Below, piece after piece: positions 15,438 through 23,603 of a stretch of 64,000 nucleotides of DNA (position 1 is its first letter; each line of letters opens with the position of its first letter). Under the pieces are notes generated by a model. The model had not been told where the DNA came from and did no database searches. It was given only the letters and a program-made list of their open reading frames with translations. The stretch is taken from assembly GCA_900549665.1 (NCBI GenBank), contig URPH01000013.1:1-64000 (forward strand), in the 5' to 3' direction. The position numbers were made by a program, and so were the translations under genes. Origin of the DNA: an uncultured Lachnospiraceae bacterium (GTDB lineage Bacteria > Bacillota > Clostridia > Lachnospirales > Lachnospiraceae).

Positions 15438-15590
15438 AGGTGCTACCCTACACGGTAGGCGGTTAGCCTCCACCAGAGAGTTATAGCTCTGTTTACATAG
15501 AAATCCTTTTCGGAAATCTATTAAGGAGGATTGTGAAAAATAGACACAAAAAGACCGCCCACGTCTGACAAACCTGGCGGTCTTTTTGAT
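15438..15590 (+). ncRNA. Candidate small RNA or short-peptide mRNA (type I toxin-antitoxin-like locus)
   Basis: Expected transcript from the TATAAT promoter at 15426 to the bidirectional terminator at 15548-15587 (AAAAAGACCGCC with GGCGGTCTTTTT). Its 5' end carries AGGTGCTACC and CGGTTAGCCT, the same two blocks that open the opposing transcript. It contains a strong ribosome site TTAAGGAGG followed by GTG at 15533 and an 11-codon frame (VKNRHKKTAHV, stop at 15566). That peptide resembles only the charged tail of type I toxins. No hydrophobic segment is encoded, so the toxin may be decayed or the locus purely regulatory. Confidence 0.5.
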
Positions 15591-15632
15591 CTACAAAACA
15601 TCAGGCTAACCGTCTATCGGTAGCACCTCTTT
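15545..15632 (-). ncRNA. Candidate antisense RNA converging on the same terminator
   Basis: Minus-strand promoter TTGACA (15662-15667), 17-bp spacer, TAGTAT (15639-15644). The transcript would begin near 15632 with AGGTGCTACC-N6-CGGTTAGCCT, able to fold as a 5' hairpin, and end at the shared terminator hairpin 15548-15587. The 3' ends of the two RNAs overlap by about 45 nt including the terminator, so they can pair. The 15383-15754 gap contains this locus and nothing else coding. Confidence 0.5.
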
Positions 15633-15754
15633 AATATCATACTAACATTCAGAAATCTTTATGTCAAACAGATTTATCCCATATAGAGATCATTCTAATT
15701 TAGATTTCTTAATACTTTCTAATAGTTCCTTAGTCTATACATATTATTTATTAT

Positions 15755-16123
15755 TTATTTTTTCTCCATTTCTTTTTGTATCCATGTCATGATCACATCC
15801 ACAAGATAATCCTGCTGCACCTGACTTAATTCTACTCCCTGCTTCATCTTGTGCCACTTTCGAATACACTCTCTGCAACAGGTTGCCGTTGCATGCTGAG
15901 CAATAAATACAGGATGTCCCTTTGTCGGTGTCTGCTTTCCATCATTTGGTATATATGCCGGAGCTTCTCTTTTGGCAATAAAGTCACTCGCATGCTGCCT
16001 GATCGTATCCAGGCCCTTTTCATTTATATAATCTATATCTTTCTGTTTCAGATGGAAACTGCTGCGAAACTTGGAATTATCAAGTCTTTCAAACAGTTGC
16101 TTGTACCACTCGTCTTTCGTCAT
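15755..16123 (-). CDS. DUF4186 family protein
   Basis: 122 residues matching the DUF4186 pattern: FERLDNSKFRSSFHL, then IRQHASDFI, NDGKQTPTKGHPVFIAQHATATCCRECIRKWH and a C-terminal VQQDYLVDVIMTWI helix. Several conserved His and Cys residues (HATATCCREC, KWH) suggest metal binding. Function is not known to me. AAAGGA precedes the ATG. It follows a probably truncated gene in the same direction. Confidence 0.85.
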   Translation of the reverse strand: MTKDEWYKQLFERLDNSKFRSSFHLKQKDIDYINEKGLDTIRQHASDFIAKREAPAYIPNDGKQTPTKGHPVFIAQHATATCCRECIRKWHKMKQGVELSQVQQDYLVDVIMTWIQKEMEKK

Positions 16124-16161
16124 TGGTGCTTTCCTTTATATTCAATATTTCCTTCACAGCA

Positions 16162-16557
16162 TCAAGCAATGCATAATACAGATAGCAGTCCTTCACACGC
16201 GCCGCAGGATGTTTTCTTCACATTGATGGCACAAATTTGGGGAAGCATCTTTTCGCGTCTGGCCCAACAGTCTTTTTCCAGCTCTGACCATGGCAATTCC
16301 TTCGGTAGATTAAAAATACCTTCCGTCCACCTTGCAATATTGTCCCAAGTAGGATCATGCTCGCGGTCCCTGCCTCCACTTTGCAGATGATCACACAGGC
16401 TCCAGCCGGAGCCGCCATTCACTTCCTTTAACACATACATGATCCGGTATGGTGCCGATATATATTGCTCCTCATCCGGAACACCATCCATGATAATGGA
16501 AGGATCCGCCTGTCGTAATTTGTCAAAGAGTTCTTGTTGGCGCTTTTCAATATCCAT
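16162..16557 (-). CDS. Possibly truncated protein with uracil-DNA-glycosylase-like segments
   Basis: 131 residues. The stretch ICAINVKKTS resembles the region of uracil-DNA-glycosylase-superfamily proteins that is followed by a second half with a Gly/His motif. Here the frame ends soon after (CGACEGLLSVLCIA), 38 bp before the next gene. I read it as a gene that lost its 3' half, but the family assignment is from memory and weak. The ATG at 16557 is preceded by GAGAG. A TTG start at 16575 is also open. Confidence 0.5.
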   Translation of the reverse strand: MDIEKRQQELFDKLRQADPSIIMDGVPDEEQYISAPYRIMYVLKEVNGGSGWSLCDHLQSGGRDREHDPTWDNIARWTEGIFNLPKELPWSELEKDCWARREKMLPQICAINVKKTSCGACEGLLSVLCIA

Positions 16558-16579
16558 AGCATTTCTCTCTTTCAAAAAT

Positions 16580-16620
16580 AAAAAACTCTCAAATCCTTAT
16601 AATTAAGGTTTTGAGAGTTG
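16580..16620 (-). terminator. Terminator of the tRNA-Leu pair
   Basis: AACTCTCAAA (16584-16593) pairs with TTTGAGAGTT (16610-16619), extended by CCTTA/TAAGG. On the minus strand the stem is followed by TTTTTATTTTT. It lies directly downstream of tRNA-Leu(AAG). Confidence 0.88.
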
Positions 16621-16625
16621 TTCAG

Positions 16626-16710
16626 TGCGGAAGATGGGACTTGAACCCACACGACTGCAATAGCCACAAGATCCTTAGTCTTGCTCGTCTGCCAGTTCCG
16701 ACACTTCCGC
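16626..16710 (-). tRNA. tRNA-Leu (anticodon AAG)
   Basis: 85-nt class II tRNA. Acceptor stem GCGGAAG/CTTCCGC with discriminator A, D-arm with AACTGGCAGAC, anticodon stem CAAGA/TCTTG with loop CTAAGGA giving anticodon AAG. A long variable arm and T-loop GGTTCAAGTCC are present. CCA is not encoded. Second in the transcript, 10 bp after the other tRNA-Leu. Confidence 0.95.
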
Positions 16711-16720
16711 GTTTGCTAGA

Positions 16721-16804
16721 TGCAGGAAAAGGGATTTGAACCCTCACGATATTGCTACCACAGGCACCTGAAGCCTGCGCGTCTGCCAGTTCCGCCATTC
16801 CTGC
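16721..16804 (-). tRNA. tRNA-Leu (anticodon CAG)
   Basis: 84-nt class II tRNA. Acceptor stem GCAGGAA/TTCCTGC with discriminator A, D-arm AACTGGCAGAC, anticodon stem CAGGC/GCCTG with loop TTCAGGT giving anticodon CAG. A long variable arm and T-loop GGTTCAAATCC are present. CCA is not encoded. First gene of the two-tRNA transcript. Confidence 0.95.
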
Positions 16805-16932
16805 ACGCAAGTGTTATTCTAACTTTTTTTGGCAAATGTGTCAACCCTTTTTTTTCATAAATTGAGGGGATGCTCAAATAATCGTTTTTGTGATAGTGTA
16901 AATTTGCAATATTGACACAGCCCGATCACAGC

Positions 16933-17337
16933 TTATACCGTGCGATATCCCTTTGCTTTAATGCAATCTTCAACCTCTGCTACCTCATCTGCATGGAACA
17001 CTAAAACCGGCTTTCCGGAGTCACGGTTAAAGGACAGATAAATATAATCCACATTAATATTACTGCTATATAAAGTCTGCAGAAGCTTATTGAGATTTCC
17101 GACCTCATCATCCATTTCCACACCGATGATATTGGTCAGTCTGCATAAATATCCCTGTGCCTCCAAAGCATCCTTGGCTTTTTCTGCGTCAGATACGACC
17201 ATACGGATAATGCCATACTCCGCACTATCATTTGTGACAGATCCCCAGATATTGATGTTTTCCTGTGCCAGGGTATTGGTAATATGCTGCAGATTTCCTT
17301 TTTTATTCTCCGCATAAATAGATAATTGTTTTAACAT
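16933..17337 (-). CDS. Tandem ACT-domain protein
   Basis: 134 residues made of two ACT domains (about 1-68: MLKQLSIYAENKKGNLQHITNTLAQENINI, and 70-134: IIGVEMDDEVGNLNKLLQTLYSSNINVDYIYLSF). ACT pairs bind amino acids and act as sensors. No catalytic domain is attached, so it is probably a stand-alone regulator or a partner of another enzyme. The ATG at 17337 has GAGAGGA upstream. A longer frame from 17415 begins without a ribosome site. Confidence 0.87.
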   Translation of the reverse strand: MLKQLSIYAENKKGNLQHITNTLAQENINIWGSVTNDSAEYGIIRMVVSDAEKAKDALEAQGYLCRLTNIIGVEMDDEVGNLNKLLQTLYSSNINVDYIYLSFNRDSGKPVLVFHADEVAEVEDCIKAKGYRTV

Positions 17338-17517
17338 AAAGTCCTCTCTTTTCTCTGACTGCCCTGATCTGTGCAGACAGTCATCATAAAATTTCATCCT
17401 GTAATTGAATACCAATCTCTATTTTTACATTAAGTCACCATATTTGCAAGTCTCTTTTCAGGCAAGCTTCTTTTCCATACTTCTAATTGAAAAAAATTCT
17501 TTTATTCCAAGCTCAAT

Positions 17518-17546
17518 TTGTCAAAACAACGGTACAATGCTAAAAT
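17518..17546 (+). promoter_or_regulatory. Promoter of the MBL-fold hydrolase gene
   Basis: TTGTCA (17518-17523), 17-bp spacer, TAAAAT (17541-17546), followed 6 bp later by AAAGGAG and the ATG at 17568. Confidence 0.7.
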
Positions 17547-17567
17547 AACAGTAAAGGAGCGATACTC

Positions 17568-18407
17568 ATGAAAGTAACCTATCTTGGCACAACCGTACTG
17601 TTATTTGATGACGGGAAGGATCAGATTTTATTTGACGCACATGTTACAAGACCGTCTATCAACAAGGCCTTTTTACACCGGCTCAAAACCAACGAAGCAC
17701 TGGTAAATCATATCATAAAGCTTCATCACATCGACCGGTTGCGTGCCATTTTTATTTCCCACTCGCACTATGACCACATTCTGGACGCATCTTATTTTGC
17801 AAAGGTATGCGGTGCCGACGCCTATGGTTCCGAATCTGCCCTCAATGTTTTGCGCGGTGGAAATGTACCGGAAGAAAAATTAAACCTGTATCATCCTTTT
17901 CAGAAATTCACAATTGGTAATTTTACGATCACAGTGCTTCCGTCCTGTCATTCCAAGGCACACTTTTACAACAATGATCTGGGTAAAACGATTGATAAGC
18001 CTTTGGTCCAGCCTGCGCGCAGACGCAGCTTTAAAGAAGGTGGATCCTATGATTTTATCGTTGAGAATCAAGGCAAAACCTATTTGATCCGGCCGAGCTT
18101 CAATTACATTGAGCACCAGCTGGATAACGTTCATGCCGATATCCTGTATCTGGCGATTGGCGGCATGTCCTCTGCCAACCCGCAGACCAGGCAGACTTTT
18201 TTTAAAGAAACCGTAGAAAAAGTAAAACCGGACATTGTTATTCCAATTCACTGGGACAACTTTTTTGCCCCTCTGAATAAAAATGTCCGGGATCTATCAT
18301 CTGTATGCGTAAAGTCCCAAAAGGAATTGCTGCAGTTAGCTGAATACTTTGAGACCAGTGATATCTCACTTTGTGTCCAGCTGCCGCTCACCTCCATGGA
18401 ATTTTAG
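17568..18407 (+). CDS. MBL-fold metallo-hydrolase (UlaG/beta-lactamase superfamily)
   Basis: 279-residue zinc hydrolase. The metal-binding H-x-H-x-D-H motif is HSHYDH near residue 65, with further ligands likely in PSCHSKAH (about 125) and IPIHWDNFF (about 225). The N-terminal strand MKVTYLGTTVLLFDDGKDQILFDAH is typical for the L-ascorbate-6-phosphate-lactonase-like group. Substrate unknown. It is one of the few plus-strand genes here and stands alone with its own promoter. Confidence 0.88.
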   Translation: MKVTYLGTTVLLFDDGKDQILFDAHVTRPSINKAFLHRLKTNEALVNHIIKLHHIDRLRAIFISHSHYDHILDASYFAKVCGADAYGSESALNVLRGGNVPEEKLNLYHPFQKFTIGNFTITVLPSCHSKAHFYNNDLGKTIDKPLVQPARRRSFKEGGSYDFIVENQGKTYLIRPSFNYIEHQLDNVHADILYLAIGGMSSANPQTRQTFFKETVEKVKPDIVIPIHWDNFFAPLNKNVRDLSSVCVKSQKELLQLAEYFETSDISLCVQLPLTSMEF

Positions 18408-18433
18408 TCTGCAGTTATAAAATCTGCATCCGG

Positions 18434-18766
18434 TTAGAACACAACAACCAGCAGCATTTTGAAGTTGGCCTTGCCTCTGACAGCATGGGGATGCTTGGCC
18501 GGCATTACAATGGAATCACCTTCAGTAAGTGTATAATCCACACCATCGATGGTCACTTCTCCAGTTCCATCCAGACAGGTCACAAAAGCATCTCCGCCGG
18601 ATTCATGGGTGCTGATTTCCTCACCCTTCCAGAAAGCAAATAAGGTAACACTAACTGCTGCATTCTGTACCAGAGTCTTGCTGACTACCTGTCCTTCACC
18701 ATAAGCAACCTCTTCTTTTAATTTTAAAACCTCTGCTTTGTTGATGTTTTTCATAATATCACTCAT
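18434..18766 (-). CDS. Small cupin-domain protein
   Basis: 110-residue single cupin barrel. Cupin motif 1 is modified (STHESGGDAFVTCLDGTGEVTIDG) and motif 2 reads LTEGDSIVMPAKHPHAVRG, with His residues able to bind a metal. The start at 18766 has GGAG nine bases upstream. ATG at 18781 and 18751 are also in frame. Role unknown. The gene converges with the MBL-fold gene, 26 bp apart. Confidence 0.85.
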   Translation of the reverse strand: MSDIMKNINKAEVLKLKEEVAYGEGQVVSKTLVQNAAVSVTLFAFWKGEEISTHESGGDAFVTCLDGTGEVTIDGVDYTLTEGDSIVMPAKHPHAVRGKANFKMLLVVVF

Positions 18767-18846
18767 TTTCTTTTTCTCCATATTCTATCAACTCTGATAT
18801 TTACAGTATTTCCATATCATCCATAAGGTTATTCGCATACTACAAT

Positions 18847-19365
18847 CTACTCGTATTTATGATACACCTCTCTGTAAAGCGCATCCCGGACATCGACAAA
18901 CTCCTCTCCGGAAAGCAGTCCCTGTGAGGAAACGATCCTTAACTCTATCGGATTTTTTTCTTTAGAATAGGCTGGCTGCATATATGGATAATCATTGACG
19001 CTAAAACCGTTTCGTTTATAAAATCCGATCCTGCGCTTAGCCATCTCCGTGACCGGCAGCTCCACCTCCAGGCAGATTCTTCCCGGAAACAGATTTTTCA
19101 TCTCATCAAGCAGCTTCGCTCCTGCTCCGTGATTGCGGCAGTCTGCATCTACCGCCAGATGCTCTATATACAAAAAATCATCGAACTTCCAGACCGAAAT
19201 GAATCCCTGTATTCTTTCTTTTATAATAAATGTATATATGTCGTATTTCTTATTTAAAAGCAGCTTTTTCTGCTCCTCATAAGTCCGGTACTCATCTGAT
19301 GGGAAGCTGTTTTCCATAATAGAAAATATCCGGTCAAATTCGTCCGTATGCATCTTTCTTATCAT
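18847..19365 (-). CDS. GNAT-family N-acetyltransferase
   Basis: 172 residues. The acetyl-CoA-binding segment LYIEHLAVDADCRNHGAGAKLLDEM holds the R/Q-x-x-G-x-G/A loop (RNHGAG). The start ATGATAAG overlaps the stop of the upstream Nudix gene by 4 bp (ATGA), so the two form a coupled pair. Substrate cannot be predicted. Confidence 0.88.
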   Translation of the reverse strand: MIRKMHTDEFDRIFSIMENSFPSDEYRTYEEQKKLLLNKKYDIYTFIIKERIQGFISVWKFDDFLYIEHLAVDADCRNHGAGAKLLDEMKNLFPGRICLEVELPVTEMAKRRIGFYKRNGFSVNDYPYMQPAYSKEKNPIELRIVSSQGLLSGEEFVDVRDALYREVYHKYE

Positions 19366-19850
19366 GATACAATGCTTAACATATCTTCCTTTCCGTTTAG
19401 GATAGCCTCTGCTAACTCTTCTCCCTCATACCTTAGTTTCAAAGAAAAAAAGTCTGAAGATGTATCCAACAGTTTGAAAAATATCTTATCTCCTTTCCAG
19501 ATTGGCAGCTGATATACCGCCTTTTTGTCCACCCATTCTAGCACACCTTCATCACAATCTGCAAGCTCGCCACAAAATGAACGGGATGTATACAAAAACA
19601 TATACTCCGTATGAAACTGATCGGACATAAACGTGATAATTCCGCGAAACTCCCAGTCTGTCAATGTCAGTCCGGTCTCTTCCCTGACCTCTCTTAACAG
19701 GCACTCCTCCGGTGTCTCATCCTCTTCCAGATGTCCGCCAATCCCAATCCATTTATCCTTATTGATATCATGTTCTTTTTTTACCCTGTGAAGCATCAGA
19801 TAGCGGTCATCCTTTTCTATATAGCACAGAGTCGTAAGATTTCTGTCCAT
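19362..19850 (-). CDS. Nudix hydrolase (MutT / 8-oxo-dGTPase-like)
   Basis: 162 residues with an intact Nudix box, G-HLEED-E-TPEECLL-REVREETG-L (residues about 37-59). The N-terminus TTLCYIEKDDRYLMLHRVKKEHDINKDKWIGIGG is typical of the 8-oxo-dGTP diphosphatase-like group in Clostridia. GAGGT lies seven bases before the ATG. Coupled to the acetyltransferase downstream. Confidence 0.9.
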   Translation of the reverse strand: MDRNLTTLCYIEKDDRYLMLHRVKKEHDINKDKWIGIGGHLEEDETPEECLLREVREETGLTLTDWEFRGIITFMSDQFHTEYMFLYTSRSFCGELADCDEGVLEWVDKKAVYQLPIWKGDKIFFKLLDTSSDFFSLKLRYEGEELAEAILNGKEDMLSIVS

Positions 19851-19972
19851 TTTTTTACCTCATTATGTTTTGTATTGGTCAATTCATTGCTGTAATAATT
19901 CCAGTTTGATATCAGCCAGTCTATATCTGTCATTAGTCTGAATTAGCATCAACTAATTTATTTTTATATCGA

Positions 19973-21121
19973 TCAATTTGCACTTTCCAATTTTATTTCA
20001 TAGCCTTCATATTTTACTTCCAGCCATTTTTTTATAATTGCAAAGTGTTCCTGAAAATCGGAAGATTCGACATCAGCATCCGTTCGCAGTAAAATCACCT
20101 TTTTCTGTACCGGCTCTCCGTTTTTATCCAGTTCATCCAACTGTCCTACAGACACAGAAGCAATTTCCGGACAAAGGACATTCAACTCATCTGACAATGC
20201 CTTGACGGAAACCGTCGTATCAAATCCCGTCAACGTGTTTTCATCTTTTGAAGCATCATGTACCATGAGATACGCAACAAGAACACTCGGAATGATCATG
20301 ATAATGGAATTTCGGATCAATAAACGTTTCATCCTCTTTGCCCGCTTAGCATCCACTTCTTTTACCTTTGGCACACCCAGGATGATCAAAATGATCACGG
20401 CTGACAGATATATAAAATAAGTATTGGCAGCAAACAGATATCCCGCTCCCAAAAGCATCTTCCATTGTCTATTCGCAATACTGTAACCGCAGGTGCAAAG
20501 AGGCGGCATAAGTGCGGTTGCGATTGCCACACCCGGAATAACATTGGATTTTTCTTTTCTGGTCACACCGATAATTCCCGCCACACCACCGCATATTGCG
20601 ATCAATACATCCCAAATGGTCGGCTGCGTCCTTGCTAAAAGCTCTGACGTGGCATCAGAAAGCGGCGATATCGTAAAATAAAGCGTCGATGCACAAAGAC
20701 TGATCAGAACCTGCATGGCAAATCCAAGTACAGAACGCACACTCAGCGCAGAATCGGAGGTGGCTGTGCCATATGCAAAAGCATGTATGGTTCCCATCAA
20801 TGGTGAAATCAGCATGGCACCGATGATGACAGCCGTGGAATTGACGTTTAGTCCAATGGAAGCGATCAGGATAGCCAGTACCAGAAGACACATATTGGTT
20901 CCTGTCACTCTTCCTCCACCAATGAGACTTTCCCGGATCTGTTCACGCGTTGCAACGTCCTTCCTGATGGAAAACATTTCATGAAAAATCTCCTTTAATG
21001 AAATCTTTTTGTCCCCATTTGGATCCATGGTTTCCGACAGCGCCTTACGGATTTCCGTTTTTCCCGCCAACAGCTCTTCATGCAGTTCTTCTTTTTCCTT
21101 TTTACGCTCTTCCTTATTCAT
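19973..21121 (-). CDS. DUF389-family membrane protein
   Basis: Integral membrane protein of the DUF389 (TIGR00341-like) family. Hydrophobic segments include MCLLVLAILIASIGLNVNSTAVIIGAMLISPLMG, in which NSTAVIIGAMLISPLM is the family signature, and GVAIATALMPPLCT. A soluble C-terminal domain follows. The N-terminal charged helix is followed by DPNGDKKISLKEIFHE, which looks like an EF-hand-type calcium loop. I prefer the ATG at 21121 (GGAG 12 nt upstream). A GTG at 21169 gives 16 more residues. Function unknown. Confidence 0.85.
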   Translation of the reverse strand: MNKEERKKEKEELHEELLAGKTEIRKALSETMDPNGDKKISLKEIFHEMFSIRKDVATREQIRESLIGGGRVTGTNMCLLVLAILIASIGLNVNSTAVIIGAMLISPLMGTIHAFAYGTATSDSALSVRSVLGFAMQVLISLCASTLYFTISPLSDATSELLARTQPTIWDVLIAICGGVAGIIGVTRKEKSNVIPGVAIATALMPPLCTCGYSIANRQWKMLLGAGYLFAANTYFIYLSAVIILIILGVPKVKEVDAKRAKRMKRLLIRNSIIMIIPSVLVAYLMVHDASKDENTLTGFDTTVSVKALSDELNVLCPEIASVSVGQLDELDKNGEPVQKKVILLRTDADVESSDFQEHFAIIKKWLEVKYEGYEIKLESAN

Positions 21122-21346
21122 GTGTCTTGAAAACTCCTTTGTATCATTATCCGTATGATATGTATCCACTACAGTACTTTCTCACACTTTTTCGGTCTTT
21201 TCAATGCTTTATCATGGAATTTCCGACCTTTCTCTGCAGCCAGACATGCCATTGATCCCGAGCTGACAGATCAGGTCGACATAACAAGTAAACATAATTT
21301 GACAAAATTCCCTATATAAGCTTAAAATAAAGCAAAGGAGACGCAT

Positions 21347-22771
21347 ATGATTCCATTTAATCGTATCAATAAAAAAAGGAAATTAAATATTGTTTTTTCA
21401 ATTATACTTTTATCCGGAATACTTTTTTCAACCTTCTCTCCGATGACCGTTCAGGCAACCGAGATTGAAGCCACTATCTCCGATCTGGAAATACAGCAGA
21501 AAGAAACTCAGGATGCATTAAAAAAACTGTCAGAGCAAAAGGAGGCCTCCAAGGACAATGTGGATGAGCTTGCCGGACAGTCAAAGGATCTGCAGAAGAT
21601 GTATCAGAACTATGCCTCCATGATGAATTCCATCAACGGAGAAATCTCGGATGTACAAAGTTCCCTGCAGGAAACTTCCCAATCCATAGTTTCCCTCAAC
21701 AATGAACTGATACAGGCTCAGGCAGATGAAAAGCTCATCTATGAGAATCTGAAAAAATGTCTGCAGGCTTCTTATGAAAATGGCAGCCGTGATTCATTGA
21801 TCATGCTTTTGTACAACAGCTCATCCATCAAGGATTTCCTGACAAAGGCGCAATATGTCACAGCGTTTTTACAATATGAACAGGATCTGATCACTTCCTA
21901 TCAGAATATCCAGAGCAGGATCTCTGAAAAGGCACAAAAGCTTGAAGAAAAACAGACAGAGCTTGACTCCTACCAAAACGAGCTGGATCAGAAGCAGTCA
22001 GAGCTCGCAGATCTGACACAAAAGGTGCAGGGAGAGCTGTCCGATACCAACGACGAGCTTGCCAGCGAAAATGAAAAACTGAAAGACTACGATAATCAGA
22101 TCAAGCTTTTGGATAAAAAAATGTCCGGACTGCAGGCCGCTCAGGCTGCGGCTCAGGCCGAGCTGGCACAGAAAATTGCCAAACAACAGGCTGAAATGGC
22201 CGCAAAGGGACAAAAGGAAGATTTTTCGGGTTCCTATACTGCTTCTGCTTCCGAGCTGGAATGGCTCGCCGCAACCATACAGGCCGAGGCAGATGGCGAA
22301 TCCTACACCGGAAAGTTAGCCGTAGGTACCGTTATTATGAACCGCGTCAAAAGCTCTGTTTTCCCCAACAGCATCGTTGGCGTCATCACGCAGACCAACC
22401 AGTTTGCTTCATACCGCTCCGGCAAGGTCGAACTCATCATTGCCAAGGGTCCGAACAGTACCTGTATACAGGCTGCACAAGAGGTTTTAAACGGAGCAAG
22501 CGTGGGCGACTATCTGTTTTTCATGACAAAATATTATGCTGACTATTACAACATTGCCGAATACAACATGATCGGCAACCACGCATTTTTCTATCGTTGG
22601 GTTACCAAAGAGCCGGCACCTGCAGATAATGCTGCCGATAACACCGAACCGACCACAGATACAAATAATCCGGAGGACTCATCCACACAGGAAAATCCCC
22701 CGGAAAATACAACCGATACTTCAACACCTGACGATTCCATAACCACAGAAGCTGCAGAACCTGAAGCCTGA
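21347..22771 (+). CDS. Secreted cell wall hydrolase: coiled-coil N-terminus plus SleB-like domain
   Basis: 474 residues. A basic start and hydrophobic signal peptide (residues about 15-38, ending near VQA) are followed by a long coiled coil (40-290) like the N-terminus of CwlO/PcsB proteins. The SleB/Hydrolase_2 domain comes next (about 300-420: LEWLAATIQAEADGESYTGKLAVGTVIMNRV), with the catalytic Glu expected in AEADGE. The tail is a Pro/Thr/Asp/Glu-rich disordered stretch. It probably cleaves peptidoglycan at the cell surface under control of an FtsEX-like partner, which is inference. TTGACA at 21299-21304 with TTAAAA 17 bp later and AAAGGAG form its expression signals. Confidence 0.9.
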   Translation: MIPFNRINKKRKLNIVFSIILLSGILFSTFSPMTVQATEIEATISDLEIQQKETQDALKKLSEQKEASKDNVDELAGQSKDLQKMYQNYASMMNSINGEISDVQSSLQETSQSIVSLNNELIQAQADEKLIYENLKKCLQASYENGSRDSLIMLLYNSSSIKDFLTKAQYVTAFLQYEQDLITSYQNIQSRISEKAQKLEEKQTELDSYQNELDQKQSELADLTQKVQGELSDTNDELASENEKLKDYDNQIKLLDKKMSGLQAAQAAAQAELAQKIAKQQAEMAAKGQKEDFSGSYTASASELEWLAATIQAEADGESYTGKLAVGTVIMNRVKSSVFPNSIVGVITQTNQFASYRSGKVELIIAKGPNSTCIQAAQEVLNGASVGDYLFFMTKYYADYYNIAEYNMIGNHAFFYRWVTKEPAPADNAADNTEPTTDTNNPEDSSTQENPPENTTDTSTPDDSITTEAAEPEA

Positions 22772-22774
22772 TCT

Positions 22775-23134
22775 TTATTGTTCACTTTTGCAAATACCAA
22801 GTGCACGATTTCCAAAATGAATCACACAGGGGTGCTTTATGAGCACCTCTGAAAGATACATCTGCTGCAAAGCCTCTCTTTGCTCATCACTAAGCGCTTC
22901 GCTATATACCTGATTTTCATAATCAATTAAAACAACCCCCATATAACCGGTCAGCCAGAACAATGGAGATTCATCCTTGGGAATCTGATTCCAGATTTCG
23001 TTTCCCAAATGGTCAATCATTGTTTTTAAATGACTGGAAGCACATGCTTCTATTTCTCCATCCGGATATAAAATTGCTGCGCACATGGTTGTATGCTGTT
23101 GTTTTTTGATCGCTATATAATCTGAAACAGTCAT
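22775..23134 (-). CDS. Hypothetical protein
   Basis: 119 residues, no signal or membrane segment, not recognised. Contains QQHTTMCAAILYPDGEIEACASSHLKTMIDHLGNEIW and a Cys near each end. A good GGGAGAG precedes the ATG. It lies tail-to-tail with the cell wall hydrolase gene with 3 bp between the stop codons. The next gene upstream is another small unknown in the same direction. Confidence 0.7.
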   Translation of the reverse strand: MTVSDYIAIKKQQHTTMCAAILYPDGEIEACASSHLKTMIDHLGNEIWNQIPKDESPLFWLTGYMGVVLIDYENQVYSEALSDEQREALQQMYLSEVLIKHPCVIHFGNRALGICKSEQ

Positions 23135-23173
23135 GCAGCTCTCCCGATCATAAAATAAATATCCTGTAATCTC

Positions 23174-23473
23174 TTATTCTTCATCATATGAAAATTCAAC
23201 ATACGAAATATTGCTGTAAGGAATAGCCAAGATGCTGTTAAAATTTGTCTGGGTGGTAATCTGTCCCTGGTTGTTGATATAACTGTTGCATGTGTGCTTG
23301 CTAAAAGTCACATAGCCAACATCCATCTTATCCAGCTTTAATTCAACTACGGTATCACTACTCCCCTTTGTAGTATGTGCACGGTGGATTGCAGTCCCAT
23401 CCAAAAGACCGATGGTAACAATATGCATTCCCTCATGCACCTTCATCAATAATTCAAATACTTCCTGTAACAT
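23174..23473 (-). CDS. Hypothetical protein
   Basis: 99 residues, soluble, not recognised. The N-terminal half MLQEVFELLMKVHEGMHIVTIGLLDGTAIHRA and a beta-rich second half ending in YSNISYVEFSYDEE suggest a small mixed fold. GAGGG lies nine bases before the ATG at 23473. An ATG six bases upstream is too close to it. Confidence 0.7.
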   Translation of the reverse strand: MLQEVFELLMKVHEGMHIVTIGLLDGTAIHRAHTTKGSSDTVVELKLDKMDVGYVTFSKHTCNSYINNQGQITTQTNFNSILAIPYSNISYVEFSYDEE

Positions 23474-23603
23474 AATCATACCCTCTTTTTACATAGTCAT
23501 TAAAAATATTTCCCACATTCTGTGTAAAGTATAGCACAACTTTTTTCAATAAGCATCATATATTAAAATAAGTTTATGAAAATCAGTGAAAATAAGGTTC
23601 TTT

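Noticed and set aside
16622..16810. A 62-codon minus-strand frame
   Set aside because: It runs through both tRNA-Leu genes and is a chance reading of their sequence.
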